Program-made: the position numbers and the translations under genes
Source of the DNA: Deroplatys truncata
Lineage: Eukaryota > Arthropoda > Insecta > Mantodea > Mantidae
DNA: 64,000 nucleotides
Assembly: GCA_030765065.1 (NCBI GenBank)
Contig: CM060986.1
Location: forward strand, 78,795,573 to 78,859,572
Reading direction: 5' to 3'
The notes under the pieces: model-generated
The model's input: only the letters and a program-made list of their open reading frames with translations
Database searches by the model: none
What the model was told of the DNA's origin: nothing
Part shown: positions 22,690-34,507 of the stretch, one piece after another
Numbering within the stretch: the stretch's first letter is position 1
How the letters are laid out: every line of letters begins with the position of its first letter

Positions 22690-25600
22690 ACCGTCCTTTG
22701 CTACTAATCTGCACAATGTTGGTATGGATAGAAAAGTTCGTGTTTTGATTGACATTGGGACAAAACGCTCTTATTTTTCAGATAGCTTGGCCAAAGAAAT
22801 GAAGCATTATGTCTTTGGAGAAGAAAGTATGATTCATTCTCCGTTTAGAGACTGTAACGTCGGATTAATGAAGCCTACCTGATGTAGGACACGTCGGCGT
22901 GGGTAAAATGCAAATTTCGCTTGCAGGTTTTCAGTACTAGGCCAAGCCAATGTTGCTTCATTTATCCCGTTAGCCAGGCCCAGCACAAAGATGGAAGAAG
23001 AGGTTCGAAATTTGGTATCAATCTCATTGAAGACATATCGGGACCTATGATGTCCTGATAAGAGCTGGCGTAGCTGGCAAGATCTGTTCCGGCAATAGGG
23101 TAGTCCTTTCTTCTGTTATTGTATCTGTCGAAAGTTTACTTGGTTGGGCACTGATAGGCAGCGAGAAGAAGCTCATTGCTTGTTGCAGTACACAACAACC
23201 TTCACCATGACAACTATAATTGCCGGAGACATTGCTGATCTATGGAAACTCGAGGCCATTGTTATCAGCTATCCAATAAAGAAGCAGGATCGAGATGCCA
23301 AGTGACTGGCTCTTTTAGATCATTTTAAGGGAACTGTCGAATTTGTGGACGGCAGATATCGGGTTCGTCTCCCATGGCACCTGGTATCGGAGTTAACTAA
23401 GTGAGTGTCGCTAGTGAGAACTACCAGAAAGTTGCACCTATGCATTGATTCATTGAAGATTATGATTCAGGATTTCGTGAGTGGTTCAAGCTTAACATCA
23501 ATGAGACTACTGAAGATAATGGTAATTGATACTATTTGCCCTAGCATCCGGTGGTGAAGAAAACCAATAATACTATAAAAATGCGCATCGTCTTTGATGC
23601 CTCGGCTTAAATTAGTGGCTTTCCGTCATTCAATGACTATTTGGAGCAAGGCCGAATCTCACCAAAATGTTACCCGACATTTTGCTGCGATTTCGAGATA
23701 AAACCATGGGTGTCTCAGCCGACATAGAGAACCCCTTTCTATAAACTGCAATACACCAGGAAGATCGGAACTATCTGAAATTCCTGTGGTGGAACCGTGA
23801 AGGCAAGTTGGTGAACACTAAGGCACTCCGGTGTAGTCTTTAGAGTGATCTGTAGTCCCTTCCTCTTGGCCGCAGTTCTCGATCACCTTCTCAGCAAATG
23901 TATTGATAATTGTCCTGTATAAGATTGTTAAGTTAAAGAAAGGATTTTATGCTGACAATATAGGAACGAGTGCACACGATCATTCATATACTGAATATTT
24001 GCGATCACTTGTTTCAAGTGTAATGGCTACAATAGGTTCTAACCTCAGATGGTGGGAGTTCTCAGGTGACTCTTTGCAAGAACTGACACCCATTCTGCAT
24101 CAAGGTGGAATCGTAAGAGCATGAACATTAATTGGTGGGAGAAAACTGCTCAGGCGGTCTGCCTCACAATAAGAAATGTTCTCTCCATGACTCAGTGGAT
24201 ATTCGATCCGATAGACTTCAGTACACATGTAACTTTGAGCCATAAGTTGATGTTGCATTTCCTATGAAAGAAGAAATTGGACTAGGACGATCCTATATAT
24301 GACGAAAACTCAAATAGTTTAAATGCTTGGTTCCGACAAGTTCCCCTGGTAAAGATATAGCTATTTCTGGGAATATTGGTACATCTCACAATCGTTCACT
24401 GCACCTGCTTGTTGACGGAAGTGGTAAGGTTTGTGTTGTGAGTGTGTTTTTGCGCAGTGGAAGTGAAGATGGAGACGTCTTTGTCAATTTAGTGCAAGCT
24501 CGAAAGTTGCGCCATCCAAAGGACTTGCGGTACCACGACTAGAGTTGATGGGACTACAATCGGAGCGAAATTGCTGAAGTCAGTTCGAGATTCCATTAGT
24601 TGGATCACCGAGGCCATTTAAGCATGAATTGGTTTCAGCAGAGTGTTTGCTTGTATACAAGAGTGGCCGGTCTTTATTTGGAATCGAATTAAGTAGATAA
24701 GAGTATTACACAGGGGGTTAAGTGGAAGCGCATACCTTACCCTTTAGATCCTGCAAACCTTCTTTCTAGAGGATGTACGATTGAACATTTCGTCGTATCA
24801 CGCTAATGGCATGTCTCATGGTTGCGATAAAGTTGCGATTCATTGCCTAACTGTCCTCTTCGTTGTGCTCAAAGATCACACTTTTATTTCAGCATGTAAG
24901 AACAAATTGTTTGTACGGTTGCATGAATGTTCCGTTTCAAATGCAGTGCGCTTCTTCAAATGCGAAGGGGCGTAAGCCTTTGTCTACAGAAAACGTTCAA
25001 CTCGCTGAAAGCACTGCTTGGAGACTCATACCAAATTAAATCGATTTTTATTTATGGACGCTCTTTAACTACTGGTTCTTAGAGTCCCATTCCGTATTGG
25101 GCGTGAGAGATCGGATATTTTGCTTAGAAACCTCTTTATCAGAAATGAGGTTATTTTACGTGCCGTAAATCTACGACACGGACCACCGGCTTTACTTCCC
25201 TTTCAAAGGAAGCCATGCTAAGAGTTTTTAGTCCCGAAAAAATCCATCGCCCTCCGCCGGTTTTGAACATGCGACCTCGGAACCAAGGGCCAGCATGGTA
25301 CCCCTAGACCACGGAGGACAAATACTCACACAAGAAGAGATCTTTCAGTCAGTGGATGATCCGAGAATCCGTGGACTATTCCCCTTCAAAGATTAATCTG
25401 GTGTGATACGTGTGAAAATCCACTTGACTGAAAGACATGATATACATTCTTTTACTAATCCTGTTGTGATTCCCCATGACCAACAGCTTGTGAGACGTTT
25501 CCTTCGTCACTATCACTTAAAGTAGAAGCGTGTTGGTGCTCACACGCTGTGGCCAATTTTAGAGAAAGTGTGATGGTTATTGAAAGAACGTCAAGTAACA

Positions 25601-26570
25601 CGTGAAGTGGTGAGAAGGTTGTCTGTCGCCATCGCCTCATTAAGAATTTCGATACTGATTCATCACCGCTCCCTCGTTTAGAGTTTACAACGCTTCTGTG
25701 TTTGAAGTGTGTGTGGTTGATTATGCAGGCCCTCTCACACTGAAAGCGGAGAAAATGTGTGGGCAGTTTTGTTCACTCGTGGGGTCTACAGAGCTGTACA
25801 TTTGGAGATCGTTACCTCTCTGAGTATTGATTCTTTTGGGCCCCGCTTTGCGGTGGTTTATTGCACGTAGGGGGCGGCCTAGTGTGATCTACTGCGACAA
25901 TGCTACTTGTTTTCAAGGTGCTGAAAATGCATTTGCAACTCTTAATTGGGATGGAATCAAAATGTACTACTTAGTTGAGAGAATCCAATGGAAATTTATC
26001 CCACCTACTGCCTCATAGTGAGGATGTTTCTATGAGGATAATTCGAACTGTTTACGGAATCTCTGTCGTATCTTGGGGAGAGCATCGGAGAACCTGGATG
26101 AGTTGTACACCATTCTCTGTGAATGTGAAAGTCTTGTCAACTCCAGCTTCTGAGACAAACCAAGATCCTGTCGCTTTAACATCTGCGACCTTCCTCACAG
26201 ATATTTGCCGCAGCGAAACTCTGGATGTCGAAGAGATTGAGTAGAGCAGCTTGGAACGTCGCCTATATTATTGACACAAACTCATGGAACAGCTGCGAGC
26301 TCGGTTCCGCTTGGAATACCTGGGCTCACTGAAGTGGATTTATCGTAAGAAGACTCAGCCTACAGTGGGAGAAATCGTGTAAATCGGCTCAGACGATGCC
26401 AAGAGAATGGACTAGCCACTTGCACGCATAGAGGACGTAATTCAGGGACACGGTGGCAGTATTCGAGCTCTTCTGTTGAGAACGAAAAGGGAACAGTAAC
26501 CCGCGCATTACAACGTGTTTTTCCGTTGGAAATCGGAGGATAGCTTGAAAATTATCATTAACAACTACTA
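22690..26570 (+). pseudogene. BEL/Pao Pol (PR-RT-RH-IN), broken
   Basis: In order: an aspartic protease with VRVLIDIGTKRSYFSDSLA (about 22736; D-I-G where D-S/T-G is usual); RT with MRIVFDASA (23580) and RFRDKTMGVSADIENPFL (about 23690); RNase H with LHLLVDGSGKV (about 24400) and LAVPRLELMGLQ; the conserved DPANLLSRGC block (about 24750); integrase with VDYAGPLTLKAEK (about 25715), RRGRPSVIYCDNATCFQGAE (25870) and WKFIPPTAS (about 25990); and a C-terminal PLARIEDVIQGHGG stretch (26410). Together these would copy element RNA and insert it. The frame is interrupted by many stops and by SINE F at 25048-25319. Confidence 0.85.
25048..25319 (-). repeat. tRNA-derived SINE, copy F
   Basis: Near full-length minus-strand copy inside BEL/Pao pol. 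On the minus strand the head begins GTCCTCCGTGGTCTAGGGGT, matching the A-box consensus, and the B-box region is ATGTTCAAAACCGG. Body and tail match copies A and D. Confidence 0.9.
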
Positions 26571-26580
26571 TTAGCTACTC

Positions 26581-26795
26581 TGTGTGGAAGACCAAAAATG
26601 GCGACACTTCGATTGGACTTGTAATCGATTTCAATAATTTTGTATTTCAGAAAATTAGTTGGAAGAAGATTCTATGACTTTTATATTTGGCTCCTTATAT
26701 ATTTATATTTTGATGTTTGATTCTATGTAATGCGTTTGTTTGTTGAATACATCTACCAGTAAAAAATGAGTCGTTTCTTATTAAGAGAATCGACA
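26581..26795 (+). repeat. BEL/Pao 3' LTR
   Basis: Proposed from TGTGTGGAAGACC to GAGAATCGACA (TG...CA), about 215 bp. It follows the end of Pol directly and shares its last ~75 bp with the 5' LTR fragment at 20815-20889. Confidence 0.7.
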
Positions 26796-27122
26796 CCCTC
26801 CATGAAACTCGAATTTAAGTTTTTGGAAAACGGAGTTTAATTTTTAATAAACCAGTATTGCTTACTATATATGCAATAAAGTGAGCAATGGGATTGATTA
26901 GATTTATGCAAAAGAAATCTGAAATAGGGTAAAATGTCTTGCAATGAAGGGACTTTTATTTTTCGCAACGGTTGAGTTGGCAGAACGACTATTCTGTTTC
27001 TCGAATGGTCCTGTTGTTTCGTCTGCGATTGTAGGATTTTGGTGGTCTCCAATTTGCGAAGCGAAAGCGGAACATAGGTCTTTGGCCACAGGAAAGTAAC
27101 ATTAGTTTGCATTGTAAACAAC

Positions 27123-29963
27123 ATGGCTGGTATAACTACTACGGTATATAATGCCCTGTTTAGGAGAACATCAACATTTGCTGTTACAGTAATGTTTGGT
27201 GCTTTCTTCTTCGAAAGGGCATTCGATATGGGATCCGAGTACATTTTTGAATCAATTAATAAAGGGGTAAGTTAAATATGCACTATGCATTAGGAGGTGG
27301 GTTAGTTTGGAATGCGCTTTAATTAAACGCATTTAGTATTCTTATGTGAATAATGCATACATATTTCGCTATTGAGTCGTCTTAGTGCTAGTATCTCAGT
27401 ATAGAAATGAAAAAAAAAAAAAAAAAAAAAAAACTAGGGTACCTTTCGTGTCCGTATTATTATTCCATTACTCAAGGGAGTGGAACCTTTCGCATGGAAC
27501 ACTGAAGCAACATTTAACTATTTTTACGTGATCTCACGACTGGTTAACCATAGCGTCACAAGTACTTGTACACCTGCTCGGCATGACACCAACTCATCGT
27601 GATCCAGCTCTCCTATTGCATTTACTTAGTCAATTAGAGGGGTTGCTAGGTTTTGATAATGCTAATAGCGGCATGATCTGGTAGTGAATAACTTTATGAG
27701 AACTAGTCAGAAGTGCATGTTGACTCCAATTCTTCATGTCTATTAATTGTCTAGCTTACATTTGCAAATAGTCCTAACTTCCCTAAATGCCTTGTGTGCC
27801 GCATATAGGTCATCAGTAGGTGTAAACTAGCAATGTGCATTCTCAAGATACAAACACACACAAATATTTTAACTTTTGTATGGAGGATTGCACTCATTTC
27901 CTCTTGCCATTATTATTCATATGATAAATAGAATGAAACAAGTAGGGTAATAAAGACAAATTTACAAACACTGTTATACAGTACGAAAATGAGAGCTGAG
28001 GATATATATATAACGTTAGTTGGAACATCTGCAACACATGGAGTTTTTCATTTCTTATTCAGTGATTTAACAAGGTCAAATGTCCATCACTCATGCTCAA
28101 CTAGAATCTGCCCTACAGTGTAAAACTCATTTTTAATGGTGGTTAAGAGTGTGTTAATATGTTGATTTTACACAAAGAAATGGTATAGGAATTGCATTTT
28201 ACTTTTCAACCAATACATTTTGCGTTCAAGGACAAAGCTTCTACAGTCTTAAAGTAGGGAAATCTCGCACAAGAGAGATTGGACACCCAATTGTTACTTC
28301 ATTACTAATATTGAGTACAGGTCTGGAACAATTCAAAATACATGTGATTTTACCATCCGTCATATACAACTGAGTATGTTAGTTTTGTGGTTAATAACAT
28401 ACCACTTCAATACAGATATACATTTGGCCCAATCTGTTTGAAACAAGTTGACAGATAAGTCTTACAGTCCATAGAGTGACTGCATAGGTGACCAAGTATT
28501 CCAGTTACTCAGTTTTCAAGACGAGCCAATTTTGTAGTTAGTGTGTAATAAGCAAAACTTGTATCAATAACAAAAGTCTCTTCAGTGCCAACACAAAGGG
28601 AATGAGTTTTGGCACCATTGCATTACCAGTGCTTTTAAGATGAGTTAATTAATGTTCAGTTAGCTCTCTTTGTAGAAAGTTGAGATAATTGTGATTTTAT
28701 TTTCTCTCTTCTTACCTATTGCAAATAGGGGAATTAATGCATTCCACCCAAAAATTTGATACTGAGATTTCGACAGAAGTAATGTTTTGAGACTCCCTGA
28801 ATTCAAAACAGAAAGTATTGTTAGAAAAAAAAAAGTGTATGTCTGTGAGCAGAGTAGCTCAAAACTGAGTTGGTTAAAAACCAGTATTTAAGTTCAACTT
28901 CTTCCAAGTGTGCAGCACAAAGATTTTCAAGAAGGTACCTCCACCTTAAACTACTATTTGAATAATTTTTTTTTTAAAATAATTTTCTCAAAAATGCCTC
29001 TGTTTTGATAAAAAAAATACCAAGTGTGTAAGATATTTGCATGACAAATAACATTTATATCTTGAATTTCTGTGATTAGCTTGTGAAGTCCTCTTCATCC
29101 CTGCATTACTTCTGCATAACTGGTCATAAGAGGTAAACAAAATCATGTTGCACAAAAACTGCAGATGCTATTAAAGGGCTCAATATATTCAGATCAAAAT
29201 TTTTGTAGTGTTAATGATTTCTGAGATATTGTTGTGGTTTGAATTTTCAAATACTGCTTTTTTCGTGGTAAGTTTATTATTAATTTTTTCTCATGATCAT
29301 GTAAACAGCATGGAATTTCAAAGCTAATACTTAGTCCCAAATATGTAAATGGTAATGAAAGTTTATCTTGTTTAACAAGTAGATGATTAGATTAATACGA
29401 GGTTGCTTTAGCCCTCCAACTTCTCACTGCGACCTTTAGATAGATCTATTGCGAATACCCTGCTCTTATAATTCCCAGCTTAGTTTAAAGCTTTTGATAT
29501 AGCTTATCATTTTTCTGGGTGATGTTAAGGCAATTTGTCCTGGGCTGGAAAAGTAAACTCCAAGTATCTACAAGAAATAGACAGGACAATAAACTTTTGT
29601 AAGAATACTTTACAGAAGAATGAGTAGAGAAAGACATGTGAATGCAACAAAATTTATCTGAAGGTCACACGTGTGGTAGCTTGAACCTGACATCCTTTAC
29701 ATCATATGGGCCTATATAGCTTGTTACCACACATTACTTTTCAAGTTTGCATAATTATAAGCAATTAACTTTTTCTTCTTTGTAGAGAGAATATCTTTTT
29801 ATGGTCATTTAGTTTTTATTATAATACAAAACAAGTGCTTTTGTAGCAGCTTTAATTAATGTACCATCTTTTTTTTTTATTTATTTACCTTTATCTGTAA
29901 ACTTCATGCTCTTGTCTGTTTCAGAAGTTATGGAAGGACATCAAACACAAATATGAGAGCTGA
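27123..29963 (+). CDS. UQCR10: Cytochrome bc1 complex subunit 9 (UQCR10), two exons
   Basis: Exon 1 is 27123-27266 (48 codons, from ATG in context AACATGG); exon 2 is 29925-29963 (12 codons plus TGA). The 2658-bp intron starts GTAAGT and ends TTTCAG, phase 0. The 60-residue product contains FRRTSTFAVTVMFGAFFFER, FDMGSEYIFESINKG and KLWKDIKHKYES. It matches animal UQCR10/QCR9 along its whole length (human ends GKLWKHIKHKYENK). The protein is a single-span inner-membrane subunit (about residues 17-37) of mitochondrial complex III, which passes electrons from ubiquinol to cytochrome c. No frame damage is seen, so it is probably functional. R850 copy 6 lies in the intron. A BEL/Pao LTR ends 328 bp upstream of the ATG. 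The longer minus-strand frame at 26837-27244 is antisense noise. Confidence 0.95.
27411..27432. repeat. Poly-A run in UQCR10 intron
   Basis: Twenty-odd consecutive A about 145 bp into the intron; no source element recognised upstream. Confidence 0.9.
28697..29660 (+). repeat. R850 interspersed repeat, copy 6, in UQCR10 intron
   Basis: Diverged full-length copy (ATGCATTCCACCCAAAAATT, AAGTTCAACTTCTTCC, end GAAAGACATGTGAATGCAAC). It carries extra sequence of about 150 bp near 29390-29550 not seen in other copies. Confidence 0.82.
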
Positions 29964-30137
29964 ATGAAGCAGTCATCTCAGGCACACAAACTGTCATGTG
30001 AATGAATATAACTGTAGTGATAAACAGAACTCTGATACAATACATTTCAGTCAAGAGTAATTGTTCATGTGTTATTGAAGGATACATCGGAATTGGAAGT
30101 TCACTCAAATTAATTGTTCTGTACATTTTTAGTATTT

Positions 30138-30143
30138 ATTAAA
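30138..30143 (+). promoter_or_regulatory. Likely UQCR10 polyadenylation signal (ATTAAA)
   Basis: ATTAAA, the commonest variant of AATAAA, 175 bp after the UQCR10 stop codon and before the next repeat. No closer AATAAA was seen. Confidence 0.5.
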
Positions 30144-30249
30144 TATTATGGTTACCAAATGAATGCTTACTTTGTTTTATTCTACTGCTCAGTCAGAAAA
30201 CCTAATGTATAGAAGTAACAACATCCTAACAGAAATTTCAAATAATTTT

Positions 30250-31122
30250 TACTTTCTCTACTACGTATAGTAAGTAGGGGAAGTATTGTATTCCACCCAA
30301 AAATTCGATACCGAGATTTCACCGGAAATACATGTTTTGAGACCCCCTGAATCCAAAAAAAGCATTTTTGGAAACATGTCTGTGTGTGTGTCTGTCTGTG
30401 AACAGCATAACTCAGAAATGAACAGTCGGTTAAACACCAAACTTGGTATTTAGGTTCAGTATCTTCGGTATTTAGGTTCAGTATCTTCCAGAGATGTGAC
30501 ATGAAGGTTTTCAAGAAAATCCCCCCACCCCAGATTACCCTTTACATGGAAAATTTTAATTTTCTCAAAAATGGCTGTAACGATTTTGATTAAAATATCA
30601 TATGTTTAAGATATTTTCATGACAAATAAAATGTATATCTTGAATTTTTTGGGAATGTCTAAAAGTATTCTTCATTGTGAACGACTTTTGCAGAACTGGT
30701 AAACCATAAGAGATAGACATGTAGATCACGTAAAATACACAATTTATGCCATACACATTTTTTTTGTTGAGTGAACCATTTTCGAGATATTGCTTGTTAT
30801 TCCCTTAAATTTTTCAATACTTATTTTCTCAAATGGGAATTTGTTATTCATTTTTTTGTCTTGGATGTGCAAAGAGTATTAATCTGTGGCAAAGGGAATG
30901 GTGCTGCACCTAGCAACCAGCTATTAAGAGATATGTCTATGCTTAAAGGCTACTGTATTTCTATATTGCCCTTGTAAATATATATTCCCCTTACATCTAC
31001 AAGAAAATTAGCAATAAGATAGAGTCTGCAAATGTTTATCTCGATTAACATGAAGTAGATGGAGAATAAGCGTTTGTACAAGAGTAGAGAAAGTCATGTG
31101 AGTGTAACACATCAGATTTTTT
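30250..31122 (+). repeat. R850 interspersed repeat, copy 7
   Basis: Full-length, close to consensus: starts TTACTTTCTCTACTACGTAT, ends GTGAGTGTAACACATCAGAT. It contains a 20-bp local duplication (GGTATTTAGGTTCAGTATCT twice near 30450-30490). The minus strand is open over 30182-30514. Confidence 0.9.
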
Positions 31123-31327
31123 ATGCAAAAATTGCCCAATGAATTGTTTAGAAACTTGGTATATACGTCAGCTTTACTTACAAAATAGGCTATTTGGCAT
31201 CTTAGTTACTTGCCTCAAAGGAAGTGGGGTGTCCAAATGCGGTGCAAAATCATAAGTTTTAAGAAAAAGGTTTCTGACAGTACAAGTATACAAGAAGTTA
31301 TACAAAATTTTCTTTACTGTTATTTGT

Positions 31328-31518
31328 ATAAGAATAGGAGAATATATGGGGAGAGTAAGAGAAAAATGGTTTAGAAAAATAAAGCAATATGAATTTGTTA
31401 TGACCCACCATGCATAAATAACCACGGTGTTAAAATGCATGATGGACCAAAGAAAGAAAAAATAGCAACTCAAAGTAAATTTTATATAACATTATGGAAA
31501 TAAATATACATACATAGT
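31328..31518 (+). repeat. LINE 3' end, 5'-truncated
   Basis: About 190 bp matching, in plus orientation, the 3' end of the minus-strand LINE at 34508-35702: GAGAAAAATGGTTTAGAAAA, TATGACCCACCATGCATAAA, and the terminus CATTATGGAAATAAATATA. Only the extreme 3' end is kept, as expected from incomplete target-primed reverse transcription. Confidence 0.85.
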
Positions 31519-31760
31519 ACAAATTGTAAGGTTCCAATCATAAACAAAAGGCACAACTTTGTGTGCCATTAAATCTTTTACTTAAATTTAAATTCTTATT
31601 AACACACTGAAAAAGCAGTGATAATACATGTACTACAGGAAAAGATTGAGAAAATGAAAATGTAGTGCGAGACAAACTAGAATATGCAATAATGGAACAG
31701 AGCTGCAAGTTTTGCTAGTTAATTTACTCAGCATAAGAGAGTATTTTGGAACATTAGATT

Positions 31761-32632
31761 AAAAAAAAAATCTGATGTGGTACACTCACATGACTTTCTC
31801 TACTCTTGTACAATCTAATTTTACAAACGCCTATTCTCCATATGCTTCATGTTAATCGAGATGTCGAGATGTCAATCTTATTGGTAATTTTCTTGTAGAT
31901 GCAAGGGGAATATGGTAGCTTTTAAGCGATAGTCAAATATTTTAACGCTGGTTGCTATGTGGCGCATTCCATTCTCTTTGCATGTCAGGACATAAAAAAA
32001 TGAATAACGAATTTGAGAAAAAGTATAAGTATTGGAAAATTTAAGGAAATAACAAGCAATATCTCGAAAACGGTTCACTCAACAAAAGAAATGTATATGA
32101 CATAAGTTGTGTATTTTAACGCGATCTACATTTTTCACGTAGTAAAATTTTGTCTATCTCTTATGGTTTACCAGTTATGCAAAAGTCGTTCACAATGAAG
32201 AATAATTTTGGAGACATTCCCAGAAAATTCGAGATATACATTTCATTTCTCATGACATTATCTTAAACATATGATATTTTCATCAAAATCGTTAGAGCCA
32301 TTTTTGAGAAAATTAAAATTTTCGAAAAATGTTCCATGTAAAGGGTAGTCTGGGGTGGGGGGATTTTCTTGAAAACCTTCGTGTCGCATCTCTGGAAGAT
32401 ACTGAACCTAAATACCAAGTTTGGTGTTTATCCGACTGTTCGTTTTTGAGTTATGCTGTTCACAGACACACACACAGACACACAGACACACACACGGACA
32501 TGTTTCCAAAAATGCTTTTTTTGGATTCAGGAGGTCTCAAAACATGTATTTCCGGTGAAATCTCGGTATCGAATTTTTGGGTGGAATGCAATACTTCCCC
32601 TACTTACTATACGTAGTAGAGAAAGTAAAAAT
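31761..32632 (-). repeat. R850 interspersed repeat, copy 8
   Basis: Full-length inverse copy: starts with the complement of the 3' end (AATCTGATGTGGTACACTC) and ends TATACGTAGTAGAGAAAGTA. The plus strand is open for 95 codons (32329-32616), the longest version of the family's shared frame, with a HRHTHRHTDTHTD low-complexity run made by the CACA block. Confidence 0.9.
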
Positions 32633-32724
32633 TAGGGAGGATTATTTTAATATAGGTGCAATTTAGTTTACAATGTAAATACTGGACACTTGAAAATACT
32701 TATGAAACTTACTCTAGTACTTAT

Positions 32725-33209
32725 AGGAAAAATTCCACTTTGGAAAAGGCTTGTCTGTCGGTGAGCAGTATAATTTAAAAACCAAAATCCCATAAAATTT
32801 GGTATTTAAATTTAGAATCTTCCAAGGATGCAACATCTTTAAGATGATCTAACCCCAAACCACCCTTTACATAAAGATTTTTTTCAAAAATGGCTATAAA
32901 CAATTTTGATTAAAATACCATATGTTTAAGATACTTACTTTACAAATAAAATGCATATCTTGAATTTTTTGGGAGTAGCCTATTTAAGTCCTCTTCATTT
33001 TCAATGAGTTTTGCATAATTGGTAAACTGTAAGAGATAAACAAATTCTTTATGCAAAAAAATGTTGAACTGAAAATGATTTTTATTACATTTAACCCTTA
33101 TTCCCCCAATCCTCTTGTACCACAAGGAAATGTGTAATAAAACCATTTCTGCAAATGCCTTTTATCTCGATTAACATGAAGTAGATAGCAGTATAAACTT
33201 TTGCAATAA
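32725..33209 (+). repeat. R850 interspersed repeat, copy 9, truncated
   Basis: Diverged; runs from GGCTTGTCTGTCGGTGAGCA to CGATTAACATGAAGTAGATA and is cut at 33210 by the Tc1-like fragment. 5' end missing. Confidence 0.78.
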
Positions 33210-33745
33210 TACAGGGAGAGCCAAAAACCTACAAACCGGCTGCACTGTGTTTTTCTTGCCCCCACATCCTCAGCGCTCGTTGCCGTTATCATAAAAAGGT
33301 GCAGATAAAACCATGCAACATTTTTAAAACTAGTTATAAAGGCTTTACTTACCAACTTTATGAAAGGAGATGCTGAAACTGGCCACCATCATTGTCTACA
33401 CATTTTTGGCACCTTTTAGAAAACTATCCATCACTTGCTGTAGTTCACATTGAGAAATGCTGGCAATTTCCTGGCAGATATTTTGTTTTAACTCTTCCAG
33501 GTTGTGTGTGTTTGTCTTGTACACTTTATGTTTTAAGTTACCCCAGAGATAGAAATTGCAGGGGGTTAGGTCGGGGGACCCACAAATCTCTGCTAATAAT
33601 TCTGTCCTCAAACACACTTTCTATTGTTCTCATCGAAATATTGTCCGTATGAGCTGTTGCAGACTCTTGAAAACAGACGAAATCATGCTCCCTGTCTATT
33701 AATTCTCTAAAACTAGGGGGCAAAATTGTATGCACAGGCTTCTAC
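33210..33745 (-). mobile_element. Tc1/mariner-like transposon fragment
   Basis: Minus-strand 3' part of a Tc1/mariner-type transposase gene. In order: FVCFQESATAHTDNISM (second catalytic region, with the usual Asp lost), VFEDRIISRDLW, RSPDLTPCNFYLWGNLKHKV (third catalytic region), and LEELKQNICQEIASI before the stop. The frame shifts once between the two halves near 33580. The left edge at 33211 (ACAGGGAGAGCC after TA) looks like the element's terminal repeat; the other end is lost near 33745. It interrupts R850 copy 9. Confidence 0.8.
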
Positions 33746-34132
33746 TTTGACTCGAAAAAAAATTTGCCCTATAACTCCTCTGACCTAACCCCCTACATAT
33801 ATACATTTTACCATCCCTAAAGTTATTTGGTTTGCCTATTCGAACAAAGTGGGCAGCAATTCAGGAATGCTGTGTGTATTATTAAAGATGATTTGCAAGA
33901 GATAATAAACAGCTGTTTTTTATGCATAAATGTGATGATTGTTAATGTTCATGGACATTGGATAACTTCCACTCTGCCTTTGCATCACAATAATAGTGTG
34001 TTTATATATTTCCATCAGTTTAGTTATAGCATGCAATGAAGTAAATGATCGCATTCAGTATGGTATTTTAACTTTCCACAAAGAATACAGTGAAAAGAAT
34101 CAATGTATGAAGATATACTACTAAGCATTTGT
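33746..34132. other. Intergenic, nothing recognised
   Basis: AT-rich with no supported feature. Confidence 0.5.
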
Positions 34133-34376
34133 GTCTAGCTGTAGGGGAAAACATTTAGTTGGAAGCTCATGGGGGATACCCTTCAATTCTATATCTTGAA
34201 GATTTACAGGAACTGACTCGGACAAGTGCCCAAGTCCAACGCTCACCTTTTCATGCAGCAGTAATCGTGCACTGAACTGAAGGGAAGGGCTGCTCTCCAA
34301 TTCTGCACTGGTCAGCTTGGAGACAGTGACCTGGACTAGTATTTTATCTAATCTATCAAGTCTCCCTAGACTGACT
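34133..34376 (-). CDS. Unidentified coding-like segment with splice donor
   Basis: On the minus strand a frame stays open for about 81 codons without an ATG: SQREQKVSLGRLDRLDKILV, then QVTVSKLTSAELESSPSLQF and SARLLLHEK. It then meets AAAAG|GTGAGC, a strong 5' splice site (exon end 34247). Composition is normal for a soluble protein, unlike neighbouring AT-driven frames. The acceptor could be any of several AG dinucleotides at 34340-34380. Read through the donor, the frame continues to a stop near 34133. Product unknown; it may be a host exon or an undetected retroelement part. Confidence 0.35.
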
Positions 34377-34507
34377 TTTTGTTCTCTTTGACTCCAGGAG
34401 CATTATAATAATAGGACTAGGGGATTATTTTCACCCTCTACACTATTTCTTCCTTCCCTTATCGCAATTGATGTAACCATAAAATATTTATTACCGTAAA
34501 TAGTTAT

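Larger units (their letters stand above)
20793..26795 (+). mobile_element. BEL/Pao LTR retrotransposon, degenerate
   Basis: About 6 kb on the plus strand: 5' LTR fragment (to about 20889), untranslated leader with a (CTA)32 microsatellite, gag, protease, RT, RNase H, integrase, and a 3' LTR (26581-26795). The domain order and the Gag and integrase signatures are those of BEL/Pao, Pao-like. SINE E abuts the 5' LTR and SINE F interrupts the RNase H-integrase region. All frames are broken, so it cannot move by itself. It ends about 330 bp upstream of UQCR10. Confidence 0.88.

Noticed and set aside
26837-27244. 135-codon minus-strand open frame
   Set aside because: It is antisense to UQCR10 exon 1 and its upstream region; the plus strand encodes the conserved protein.
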